Positions 17,221-25,640 of a DNA stretch of 64,000 nt are shown here, in pieces (the stretch's first letter is position 1; each line of letters starts with the position of its first letter). The stretch is from contig NZ_JASCXX010000006.1 in the NCBI RefSeq assembly GCF_030012215.1, positions 1-64,000 of the forward strand, read 5' to 3'. This DNA comes from Anaerobaca lacustris. Lineage in GTDB: Bacteria; Planctomycetota; Phycisphaerae; Sedimentisphaerales; Anaerobacaceae. The notes beneath the pieces were generated by a model. That model did no database searches. It was not told the DNA's origin and worked only from the letters and a program-made list of their open reading frames with translations. The position numbers were made by a program, and so were the translations under genes.

Positions 17221-19854
17221 ATGCGTAAGAAACTGACCTATCTGGCTTCGTTCATTCTGGTGCTCGGCTTGGCCTCGGCCGGCGGAGCGGAAGCGGCAGA
17301 CCCGCATCTGGTGGGGTGGTGGCCCTTGAGTGAAGGCTCCGGAGAGACCGCCTTTGATTTGTCCGGCCGTGGCGATGACGGCACGATCAACAACCCCAAT
17401 GGAGGTCTGGGGCTCGACGGCTCGGTCTGGGTGGACGACCCTGTGCGCGGCGCCGTCATCAGTTTTGAAGGGATGGCGACCAGCGCCTTCGTTCGCGCCG
17501 GCAACATTCCTCAGATGACACTCAGCAACGACTTCACCTGGGCCTTCTGGGCGAAGCAGGACGCGACGAACACTCTGGACAACGACATCATTCTCGGCAA
17601 TCGGTACAACGAGAACGGTGTCGATTTCGTCCCGCGCCAGTTCATCAAGTTCACACCCACGAAATTCGAGTGGCACATGAACGGCAACGGCGACGACAAC
17701 CTGGAATATGACGACATTCCCAACGACGTTTGGCTCCACCATGTGGTCGTGAAGGCCGCAGATCAGTTGACCTATTACCGCAACGGTGTGGAATCCAGCT
17801 CGGGAGCGATCACACAGGCTCTGGATTTCCCTCAGCCCCTTTACTTTGGCGGTGACAACACAGGCACAGCCACGGAAAACTGGGGCGGGATGATGAGCGA
17901 CGTCCGCATCTATGATACAGCGCTGACCAGACTCGGAGTTCTGGCGGCCATGGTGGGTATCGGACAGATCGATATGGAAATCGGCTATGCTCTGGAGCCC
18001 CCTGCGATCGACGGCCAGGTTGATTCGATCTGGGCGAGCGCATCGACGCAGTACCTCGTCCCTGAGGGTGATCCGGCCGATGCCTCCGGTAGCTGGAAGG
18101 CGTTGTACGATTCCGAGAACCTCTACGTGATTGTGGAGATCACCGATGACATCCTGGTAGGTGATTCCGCCAGCTTCTGGCAGGACGACAGCGTGGAGTT
18201 CTACTTCGACGGCGGCAACACCAAAGATGGCCCGCCGCTGTCCGGACACAATCGCCAGTATACATTCGGCTGGTCAAGAGACGAAATACAGGGAACCAAC
18301 ATTCAGCTCGAAGGCGTGGAACACGCACAGGTCACCACCGACACCGGCTGGCGTCTCGAGATCAAGCTGCCCTGGCTGACGTTGCAGGGCACAGCGCCGC
18401 AGGCGAATGATCTGATCGGCATCGATCTCTTCTACAATGACGATGACGACGGCGGCGATTCGCGCGAAGGTCAGATCTTCACGTTTGCCACCGATGGCAG
18501 CGCCTGGAACGATGCCTCGCAGTGGGGCACCGCCATCCTGGCGGCCCCGCCGACGCCGGTAGATCCGGGCACGGACGGTCTGGTGGCCTACTACCCGCTG
18601 GACGCCGACGCGACCGATGCGTCGGGCAACGGCCTGGACGGGATAGTGATGGGCGATACCCAGCCGACGGATGGGGCCGCCGGCGGCGCGATGCTGTTCG
18701 ACGGCGACGGCGACTACATCGAAGTGGCCCACGATGCCGCGCTGGACATCACCGGTCCGATCTCGCTGTCGCTGTGGATTCGTCCCGACGCCGAGGACCC
18801 GGAGGGCCAGGGCACGGAGACCGCGCCGATGGCCAAAGCCGGCAGTGCAGCCAGTCCACCTTGGAGCTGGCAGGTGCGCTACGGCTGGGGCAGCCCCAAG
18901 CCCTACATGGCGTTCACGTTCAATACCTCACCGAGGGCCTGGGCCTACGTCGGGCAGAATCTCGAGCAAGGCGAGTGGCATCACATCGCCTGCTCGGCCG
19001 ACGGTGAAACGCTGACGGCCTATCTCAACGGCCTGGCCACCGAATCGACGCCGATGGGCGCCATCACCAGTAGTCCGACCCCGCTGCTGATCGGCTCGGA
19101 TGGCTGGAGTTCTGACTGGATCGGCGCCATCGATGAGGTCGCCGTGTACAACAGGGCCCTGTCTGCCGAAGAGATGCTCTATCTGGCTGGCTTCCGTGCC
19201 GCCGCCGAAGACCCTTCTTTGAGCATCTACTATTCCTTCGACGAGGTCGGTGAGATCGTGCCCGATGAATCCGGCAATGGCAACGACGGCACGGTCGTTG
19301 GCGACGTGACCGGTGCGGCCGAAGGCGCGGTGAACGGCGGGGCGAAGTTCGCCAACGGCGGCTACCTCGATCTGGACGGCCCGAACGTCGCGGCCGAATT
19401 CATCCCGACGTCCGGCATGACGCTCGCCGCCTGGATGAGGTGCGAGAACACGGGCGACCATCACGCCCTGTTCAACGCCAGGGCGTCCGACCAGACGTGG
19501 GTGGTTCACCCTGAGGCCCGCAGCAACGGTGAGTTCCGATGGCTGCTCCGCTCGTACGGCGGGGCCACCCTGTTCGACGTCCGCGCAGGTGTCGTGACGT
19601 GGGATGAGTGGCTGCATTTCGCCGGCACATACGACAAAGCATCGGGCAAAGCGGCGGTGTGCGTCAATGGAGTGTTGGCCTCCGAGGTTGACGTGGCGGC
19701 CCCCGCGGATATCGCCGGAGATTGGGCCATGGGCGCTCGTGTGGGAAAGAACATCGACGACGCCAGGCCCTTCACGGGACTGATGGACGAATTCCGCCTG
19801 TACACACGGGCGCTGTCCCTGGACGAGATCGTGGACATGATGGCAGGTCTGTAG
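17221..19854 (+). CDS. Exported LamG / CBM9-like / LamG multidomain protein
   Basis: Secreted carbohydrate-binding protein of 877 residues. ATG 17221 follows GGAGGAGG and opens a signal peptide cut near GGAEAA. First LamG-like domain at about 20-235 (HLVGWWPLSEGSGETAFDLS), then a family-9 carbohydrate-binding domain (about 245-440; PPAIDGQVDSIWASA, DSVEFYFDGG, WRLEIKLPW), then two more LamG domains (about 455-655 and 665-875), each opening with the same pattern (YYPLDADATDASGNG, YYSFDEVGEIVPDESGNG). No hydrolase domain is present, so it is likely a binding or scaffold protein. It ends just before a 13-bp terminator hairpin. Confidence 0.8.
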   Translation: MRKKLTYLASFILVLGLASAGGAEAADPHLVGWWPLSEGSGETAFDLSGRGDDGTINNPNGGLGLDGSVWVDDPVRGAVISFEGMATSAFVRAGNIPQMTLSNDFTWAFWAKQDATNTLDNDIILGNRYNENGVDFVPRQFIKFTPTKFEWHMNGNGDDNLEYDDIPNDVWLHHVVVKAADQLTYYRNGVESSSGAITQALDFPQPLYFGGDNTGTATENWGGMMSDVRIYDTALTRLGVLAAMVGIGQIDMEIGYALEPPAIDGQVDSIWASASTQYLVPEGDPADASGSWKALYDSENLYVIVEITDDILVGDSASFWQDDSVEFYFDGGNTKDGPPLSGHNRQYTFGWSRDEIQGTNIQLEGVEHAQVTTDTGWRLEIKLPWLTLQGTAPQANDLIGIDLFYNDDDDGGDSREGQIFTFATDGSAWNDASQWGTAILAAPPTPVDPGTDGLVAYYPLDADATDASGNGLDGIVMGDTQPTDGAAGGAMLFDGDGDYIEVAHDAALDITGPISLSLWIRPDAEDPEGQGTETAPMAKAGSAASPPWSWQVRYGWGSPKPYMAFTFNTSPRAWAYVGQNLEQGEWHHIACSADGETLTAYLNGLATESTPMGAITSSPTPLLIGSDGWSSDWIGAIDEVAVYNRALSAEEMLYLAGFRAAAEDPSLSIYYSFDEVGEIVPDESGNGNDGTVVGDVTGAAEGAVNGGAKFANGGYLDLDGPNVAAEFIPTSGMTLAAWMRCENTGDHHALFNARASDQTWVVHPEARSNGEFRWLLRSYGGATLFDVRAGVVTWDEWLHFAGTYDKASGKAAVCVNGVLASEVDVAAPADIAGDWAMGARVGKNIDDARPFTGLMDEFRLYTRALSLDEIVDMMAGL

Positions 19855-19886
19855 TTTCTCGTCGGTCGACGACTCTGCATTCCTCC

Positions 19887-19919
19887 GGGGCCTGCACTGA
19901 TGCCCGCAGTGCAGGCCCC
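19887..19919 (+). terminator. Strong hairpin after the CBM9/LamG gene
   Basis: GGGGCCTGCACTG (19887-19899) and CAGTGCAGGCCCC (19907-19919) form a perfect 13-bp stem with a 7-nt loop, 33 nt after the stop codon. No T-tract follows, as in many GC-rich bacteria. Confidence 0.65.
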
Positions 19920-20079
19920 ATATCCATTCTTGAGACTTGCGGACCATTGCCTTCGCGGAGACAATGGACTGGCCCCGCAATCGTTGTGGGTCGCTTGGGT
20001 TGATGCATGTCGTTCCGACGGGTCTGTCAGCTTTGGGTGCCTGCGGAAGCTGGACGGACTATAAGAAGGAGGTGATCTC

Positions 20080-20991
20080 ATGAGAACGAGTGGATTGAGT
20101 CGTCGTGGGTTTCTTGCGTCTGCGGGAGGTTGGGGGGCCGGAGCCGTCCTGGCCATGACGGCCGGGGGAATGTCCGCAGAGACACAGCGGGTCAGGTTGA
20201 GCACGCCTCATGCGGAGAAGCTCGGGTGGCGGCTGTCGTGCGGGCTCTACACGTTCCGCGATCGCAGCTTCTACGAGGCCCTGGAGGTGATCGGGGCGTT
20301 GGGCATCCGGCGGGTCGAGCCGGCCTTCTTCCTGCCGCTGAGCAAGGAGCAGCCGGATCTCAGGACGAGCGAGTCACTCACACCGGCGCAGCGCCGCGAG
20401 ATGAAGAAGCGATTGGACGATCGCGGCATGCAGATGACGAGCTACTACGCGCCCCTCGAAGCCGACACGACCGCGTTTCGAAAGGTATTCGACTTCGCGA
20501 AGGAAATGGGCGTCGAGACGCTCGTCGCCGAGCCGCCGGCGGAAGTGTTCGATACGCTCGACGAGCTGTGCCGCGAGTATGAGATCGGCCTGGCGGTGCA
20601 CAATCACCCGCAATCGCCACAGTCGAGGTACTGGCGTCCGGAGAACGTCCTGAAGGTCTGCGAGGGCCGCAGCAGGTTCATCGGCGCCTGTCCGGACACC
20701 GGACACTGGGTCCGTTCGGGGCTGGACCCGGTGGAGTGCCTCAGGAAGTTGAGCGGCCGTATCCTCGCCGTGCACCTGAAGGACGCCGCCGAATTGGGCA
20801 ACCGCGAATCGCGCGACGTGCCTCTGGGCGAGGGTGACGCGAACTTCGCGCAGGTGCTGCAAACGCTGCGCGATCTGGGATTCCGCGGCCTTGCGACCAT
20901 TGAGTACGAGCATTTGTCGCCCCGACTGGTTGAAGACGTGGCCCAGTGCGCCAAGTTCGTTGAGGACTTTGCCGCGTCGGCAGATGCGTAG
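20080..20991 (+). CDS. Tat-exported sugar phosphate isomerase/epimerase-like TIM-barrel protein
   Basis: AP_endonuc_2/xylose-isomerase-like TIM-barrel protein of 303 residues with a twin-arginine signal (SRRGFLASAGG, residues 7-17). The start is fixed by an extended Shine-Dalgarno AGAAGGAGGTGAT (20064-20076). Barrel residues usually used for metal and substrate binding are visible: RRVEPAFF, HNHPQS, CPDTGHW, VHLKDAAELG, ATIEYEH. Export makes a role in cytoplasmic sugar-phosphate metabolism unlikely; homologues of this type act on free sugars or remain unassigned. It stands alone between the CBM9/LamG gene and a peptidase gene. Confidence 0.8.
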   Translation: MRTSGLSRRGFLASAGGWGAGAVLAMTAGGMSAETQRVRLSTPHAEKLGWRLSCGLYTFRDRSFYEALEVIGALGIRRVEPAFFLPLSKEQPDLRTSESLTPAQRREMKKRLDDRGMQMTSYYAPLEADTTAFRKVFDFAKEMGVETLVAEPPAEVFDTLDELCREYEIGLAVHNHPQSPQSRYWRPENVLKVCEGRSRFIGACPDTGHWVRSGLDPVECLRKLSGRILAVHLKDAAELGNRESRDVPLGEGDANFAQVLQTLRDLGFRGLATIEYEHLSPRLVEDVAQCAKFVEDFAASADA

Positions 20992-21177
20992 CATCGCTTC
21001 GCCTGCACGGACCGAAATGGATCGCGGCCAACCACGTCGTATCCGGATGTGCTCATCATGCTGGCGACTGGCTGGCAGGATAAAATCGACGGTTTGCACT
21101 TGAGGTGTTGGCAGGTTGAGTGTTATCTCATAGGTCGGTCTTTGCAGAACTCCAGCTCAGTCTACAGGAGACGATGC

Positions 21178-23358
21178 ATGAAGAGAAGTTCCTATGCGGC
21201 ATGGTTGTGGGGGACACTGATGACGGGATTCTTCACCGTGGGTTTGCATCCGTTGTATGCGGCGGACGGGAGCGGTCCGGACGCGAGCCCATTGCCGAGC
21301 GAGAGCAACACCGCCGCATCGGCCGGACGCGACAATCCCCTGTTGGCTGACTGGGATACGCCCTTCGGCGTGCCCCCGTTCGTGCGGATCGCGGAGGACC
21401 ACTATTTCCCCGCCTTCGAAGCGGCCATCGCCCAGACGCGGCGGCAGGTGGATGCGATTGCCACGGACCACCGGCCAGCGACGTTCGCCAATACGATCGA
21501 GGCCCTGGACGCTTCGGGCGAGCTGCTCGACCGGGTCGGCGGCGTCTTCTATAACCTGCGGTCGGCCGAGACCACCGACCGGCTCCAGGAGATCGCCCGG
21601 CAGGTCGCCCCGCTGACCTCGGCGCTGCAGGACGACATCCTGCTCAACGAGCAGCTTTTCGCAGGGGTCAAGGCCGTCTGGGAGCAGCGCGATGCGCTCG
21701 ATCTCACCGCCGAGCAGCGAAGGCTGCTGGATGAGACGCACAAGCGGTTCGTTCGGGGCGGGGCCAATCTTCCCGCCGAGCAGAAGACGCGCCTGCGGGC
21801 CATCAACGAGGAGCTTTCCCTTCTGGGGCTGCAATTCGGCGACAACGTGCTGAAGGAGACGAACGCCTACCGGCTTGTGATCGAGGAGAGGAAGGATCTG
21901 GCCGGTCTGCCCGAGAACCTCGTGACCGCCGCGGCCGACGCCGCCAGGCAGGCGGGGATGGAGGGCAAATGGGTGTTCACCGTGCACGCGCCGAGCATCT
22001 GGCCGTTCCTCACCTACGCCGAGAATCGCGAACTGCGCCGGCAGATCTTCACCGCCTACATCCAACGCGGCGACAACGGCAACGAGTACGACAACAAATC
22101 GGTCCTCGTCCGAATAGCCGCACTGCGTGCCGAGCGGGCGCGGCTTCTGGGCTATTCCGATCACGCCCATTTCGTGCTCGAAGAGCGGATGGCCAAGGAC
22201 GCCGACGGGGTCTACGGCCTGTTGAACCAGCTTTGGCCGCCCGCCTTGGCCGTGGCGAAGAAGGAGGCCGCCGATCTCCAGGCCCTGATTCGCCAGGAAG
22301 GCCACGATTTCAAGCTTGAGCCCTGGGACTGGTGGTTCTACACGGAGAAGATCCGACGGGCCCGCTACAACCTGGACGAGAACGAATTGCGCGCGTACTT
22401 CACGCTGGAAAACACACTCCGGGGGGCCTACCGCGTCGCCGAGCGGCTCTACGGATTGCGCTTCGTCGAGCGGACCGACCTGCCGAAGTATCATCCGGAG
22501 GTCCGCACGTTTGAAGTGAAGGACGCCGACGGCTCGCACCTGGGCGTGTTCTTCGTCGATTTCCACCCGCGTCCCGGCAAGCGGGGCGGCGCATGGGCCA
22601 GCGCGTTTCGACGTCAGCACGTTCGGGACGGGCGGGACATTCGTCCCCTGGTGGTCAACGTCTGCAACTTCACGCGGCCGGCGGGCGATGCCCCCGCGCT
22701 GCTGGGTCTTCGAGAGGTCGAGACGCTCTTCCACGAGTTCGGCCACGGATTGCACTCGCTGCTGGCGCGGATTCAGTACAAGAGCCTGGGCTCGGTGCCG
22801 CGGGATTTCGTCGAGCTGCCGTCGCAGATCATGGAGCACTGGGCGATGGAGCCGGAGGTGCTGCGGATGTACGCCCGGCACTGGAAGACCGACGAACCGA
22901 TTCCCGATGAGCTGATCGAACGGATCGAGCGGGCCGAGCGGTTCAACCAGGGGTTCATCACGACCGAGTACCTGGCCGCCTCGTTCCTCGATATGGACTG
23001 GCACACCCTCACGAACGTCGAGGACGTGGATGCCGTCCGCTTCGAGGACGCGGCGCTCGAGAGGATCGGTCTGATCCCGGAGATCGTGACCCGTTACCGC
23101 AGCACCTATTTCCAGCACATCTTCGCCGGGGGCTATTCGGCCGGATACTACAGTTACATCTGGAGCGAGGTGCTCGACACCGACGCCTTCCAGGCGTTCA
23201 AAGAGAGAGGGATCTTCGATCCGGCGACCGCCCGCTCCTTCCGCACCAACATTCTCGAACGGGGCGGCACCGCCGACGCCATGGAAATGTACAAGGCCTT
23301 CCGGGGTCGCGAGCCCTCCGTTGGGCCCTTGTTGGAAAAACGCGGCCTCAACAATTGA
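21178..23358 (+). CDS. Exported M3 family oligopeptidase (Dcp/OpdA type)
   Basis: Zinc metallopeptidase of 726 residues. ATG 21178 has ACAGGAG 7 nt upstream and begins a signal peptide ending near LYAADG, so it acts in the periplasm. The catalytic motif HEFGH is at residues 519-523, followed by the family segment VELPSQIMEHW with a further zinc-ligand glutamate, and GGYSAGYYSYIWSEVLD near the C-terminus. Length and motifs match peptidyl-dipeptidase Dcp and oligopeptidase A, which cut small peptides. Dcp in proteobacteria is often described as periplasmic, so that is the more likely equivalent. Confidence 0.85.
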   Translation: MKRSSYAAWLWGTLMTGFFTVGLHPLYAADGSGPDASPLPSESNTAASAGRDNPLLADWDTPFGVPPFVRIAEDHYFPAFEAAIAQTRRQVDAIATDHRPATFANTIEALDASGELLDRVGGVFYNLRSAETTDRLQEIARQVAPLTSALQDDILLNEQLFAGVKAVWEQRDALDLTAEQRRLLDETHKRFVRGGANLPAEQKTRLRAINEELSLLGLQFGDNVLKETNAYRLVIEERKDLAGLPENLVTAAADAARQAGMEGKWVFTVHAPSIWPFLTYAENRELRRQIFTAYIQRGDNGNEYDNKSVLVRIAALRAERARLLGYSDHAHFVLEERMAKDADGVYGLLNQLWPPALAVAKKEAADLQALIRQEGHDFKLEPWDWWFYTEKIRRARYNLDENELRAYFTLENTLRGAYRVAERLYGLRFVERTDLPKYHPEVRTFEVKDADGSHLGVFFVDFHPRPGKRGGAWASAFRRQHVRDGRDIRPLVVNVCNFTRPAGDAPALLGLREVETLFHEFGHGLHSLLARIQYKSLGSVPRDFVELPSQIMEHWAMEPEVLRMYARHWKTDEPIPDELIERIERAERFNQGFITTEYLAASFLDMDWHTLTNVEDVDAVRFEDAALERIGLIPEIVTRYRSTYFQHIFAGGYSAGYYSYIWSEVLDTDAFQAFKERGIFDPATARSFRTNILERGGTADAMEMYKAFRGREPSVGPLLEKRGLNN

Positions 23359-23484
23359 GGGGATGGGTGAGAGATCATAGAGCAGCAGATGAGTCTTCCG
23401 CACCAGTCGAGGACGGTCTTTGGCGTGAACACGCGAAATGACTCAAAGCAATTGTCCACACGGACACCAGGAAAGGATCAGCAC

Positions 23485-24729
23485 GTGGCAAACCAGAACA
23501 GCAAACCAGTGAAGGACCGGGGCACGTTTCATGGTCGAAGGGCATTTCTGAAGGCAACGGCGGCGTCGGTGACATTCCCCTATCTGATTCCGGCGTCGGC
23601 AATGGGAAACGCCGGCGCCACCGCGCCGAGCAACCGCATTGTGATGGCCGGCATCGGCATCGGCAACATGGGCCGGGGCGACCTGGGTTCGTTTCTCGGT
23701 CGTGACGATGTCCAGTACGTTGCCGTCTGCGACGTCAAAAGAGATGTCCGCGACAGTCAGGCGAACCGTGTGAACGAGAAGTACGGCAACAAAGACTGCA
23801 AGGCCTATCGCGATTTCCGCGAGGTCATGGTGCGCGGTGATATCGACGCGGTCCATTGCGCCACGCCGGACCACTGGCACGCAATCATCGTGATCGAGGC
23901 GTGCCGCAACGGAAAGGACATCTACTGCCAGAAGCCCGAGACCAAGACGCTCCGCGAGGGCAAGCTGATGGTCGACGCCGCCCGGCGCTACAGCCGGGTC
24001 GTATCCGGCGGCAGTCAGCGTGTGCTCGAGGATTACCGAGGCATCGTCGACGCCTGCTGGGGCGGGAACAAGGGCATCGTCAAATCGATCAACGTCAACG
24101 TGGGGCCGCTGCCGACCGACTGCAACAAGGCGGGCGAATCGGTCCCCGACGGCTTCGACTGGGACATGTGGCTTGGCCCGGCCCCCTGGGCGCCGTACCA
24201 TCCCCACCGGTGCAGCGGCAGTTACAGCATCGACGGCACGAGCTGGCGGTCGTTCAAGGACTACTCCGGCGGCGGCATGACCGACTGGGGCGCCCACCAT
24301 TTCGGCGGCGCGACCTTTGCCATCGATGTCAGAGAACTCGAGCCCGAGGAAGTCATCTTCCATAACGAGAACGGCAGGAAGTTTGCGACCTGCCGCTACC
24401 CGAACGGCAAGCTGCTTCACCACAATCATCCGGGCCGGGGCAATCTGGACGTGGAAGGCACGAATGAAGCGGGCCCCGTCAAGCCGGTCCCAGGGTACGC
24501 CGGAACCGGCGGGATCTACGGCGACTTCATCGATTGCGTCAAGACGCGCAGCAAGCCCTTCCGTGACATCGAGTACGCGGTCCACACGGCGACCGTATGC
24601 CACCTGTTCCTCATTGCCTACGAGCTGGAACGTTCGCTGAAATGGGACACGGCCAGGCAGCAGTTTGTGAACGACGACGAAGCCAATCGCCTTGTCGACG
24701 TGGCGCGAAGAGAACCCTGGGTGATTTAA
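23485..24729 (+). CDS. Tat-exported Gfo/Idh/MocA family oxidoreductase
   Basis: NAD(P)-dependent sugar oxidoreductase-like protein of 414 residues. I place the start at GTG 23485 (AGGAAAGGA 7 nt upstream); ATG 23389 would add 32 atypical residues. The N-terminus carries a Tat motif GRRAFLK and a hydrophobic stretch. The Rossmann fold begins IVMAGIGIGNMGRGDL, and the conserved EKP-like loop reads CQKPETKTL. The C-terminal half has MTDWGAHHFGGA, typical of the planctomycete/Bacteroidetes exported branch. Substrate unknown. A HEAT-repeat gene follows 32 nt later and is probably co-transcribed. Confidence 0.85.
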   Translation: MANQNSKPVKDRGTFHGRRAFLKATAASVTFPYLIPASAMGNAGATAPSNRIVMAGIGIGNMGRGDLGSFLGRDDVQYVAVCDVKRDVRDSQANRVNEKYGNKDCKAYRDFREVMVRGDIDAVHCATPDHWHAIIVIEACRNGKDIYCQKPETKTLREGKLMVDAARRYSRVVSGGSQRVLEDYRGIVDACWGGNKGIVKSINVNVGPLPTDCNKAGESVPDGFDWDMWLGPAPWAPYHPHRCSGSYSIDGTSWRSFKDYSGGGMTDWGAHHFGGATFAIDVRELEPEEVIFHNENGRKFATCRYPNGKLLHHNHPGRGNLDVEGTNEAGPVKPVPGYAGTGGIYGDFIDCVKTRSKPFRDIEYAVHTATVCHLFLIAYELERSLKWDTARQQFVNDDEANRLVDVARREPWVI

Positions 24730-24761
24730 GAACGCAACCGTTGCGACAAGGAGACTGGATT

Positions 24762-25556
24762 ATGACGAGCAAAGAAGGCACAACCATGGCCGTGGCGGTT
24801 GGAGCGGCTGCGATCGCAGCCGGCAGGGCGATGGCCCAGACGGGTTCGGCCGCAGTAGATACGGCATTCGAAACGCTCAAGACCTATGACTGGGGCTCAG
24901 ACCGCGAGGCGCTGAAGCCGATCGATCAGGCCATCATCGCTTCGCACGGCGATCCGGCGGCACGCAAAGCGCTCGAGAAACGCCTGGTGGACGCACTTGC
25001 CGGCGGCCTTTCGCGGTCGGCGCAGGACTATGTGTGCCGCAAGCTGAAGGTCGTGGGCACGAGCCAGTCGGTCGAGGCCCTCGCCGCTCTCCTGCCGGCA
25101 CAGGAGACCTCGCATATCGCACGCTACGCCCTGGAACGTATTTCGGATGAGAAGGCGGCCGAGGCGATGCGGGATGCGCTGCCGAAGGTCAGCGGCAAGC
25201 TCAAGCCGGGCATGATCGGTTCGCTGGGCGTACGCCGTGACGCCAAGAGCGTCAAGCCCATCTCGGGTCTTCTCGGCGACTCCGACGGCCAGATCGCGCA
25301 GACGGCGGCCCAATCGCTGGGTCTGATCGGCACGCCCGCGGCGGCCAAGGAACTGAGTGCGTTCGCGAAGAAGGCGCCCGCCAACATGAAGATCCCCGTG
25401 GCCGACGCCTGCCTGGTCTGTGCAGAGCGGCTGCTGGCCGACGGGGAGAGGGCCGCTGCATTGGCGTTGTACAGAGAGCTCAATAGCGGCGACCAGCCTG
25501 CGCACGTCAAGGTGGCCGCCATGAAGGGCATGCTGGCCGCCACGACGAAGCAGTAG
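24762..25556 (+). CDS. Exported HEAT-repeat protein
   Basis: A 264-residue helical-repeat protein. ATG 24762 has AAGGAGA about 8 nt upstream and starts a signal-like hydrophobic segment ending at RAMAQ. The rest is a run of HEAT/PBS-lyase-like helical pairs of about 30 residues (DRALKPIDQAI-type, then VEALAALLP, AAEAMRDALP, VKPISGLLGDSD, AAKELSAFAKK). No catalytic residues are apparent; a protein-interaction role is likely. It is paired with the preceding Tat oxidoreductase gene, a combination seen in other planctomycete clusters. It ends 20 nt before a strong bidirectional terminator. Confidence 0.7.
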   Translation: MTSKEGTTMAVAVGAAAIAAGRAMAQTGSAAVDTAFETLKTYDWGSDREALKPIDQAIIASHGDPAARKALEKRLVDALAGGLSRSAQDYVCRKLKVVGTSQSVEALAALLPAQETSHIARYALERISDEKAAEAMRDALPKVSGKLKPGMIGSLGVRRDAKSVKPISGLLGDSDGQIAQTAAQSLGLIGTPAAAKELSAFAKKAPANMKIPVADACLVCAERLLADGERAAALALYRELNSGDQPAHVKVAAMKGMLAATTKQ

Positions 25557-25576
25557 CGAAGCCGAATGGGTAGAAC

Positions 25577-25607
25577 CGGGGCCCATGCCGTATTGGCAAG
25601 GGCCCCG
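25577..25607. terminator. Bidirectional terminator hairpin
   Basis: CGGGGCCC (25577-25584) pairs with GGGCCCCG (25600-25607), and the inside adds TGCC/GGCA after an A/A mismatch, giving 12 base pairs around a 5-nt loop. TTTGTGTT follows on the plus strand. It lies between two convergent genes and can serve both. Confidence 0.75.
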
Positions 25608-25640
25608 TTTGTGTTCGGCTGCCGCGAGCCCTGCCGGACG

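Noticed and set aside
20080-20991. The TIM-barrel isomerase as the missing apiose isomerase of the first operon
   Set aside because: It carries a Tat export signal, is 10 kb away in a separate unit, and a cytoplasmic enzyme would be needed.
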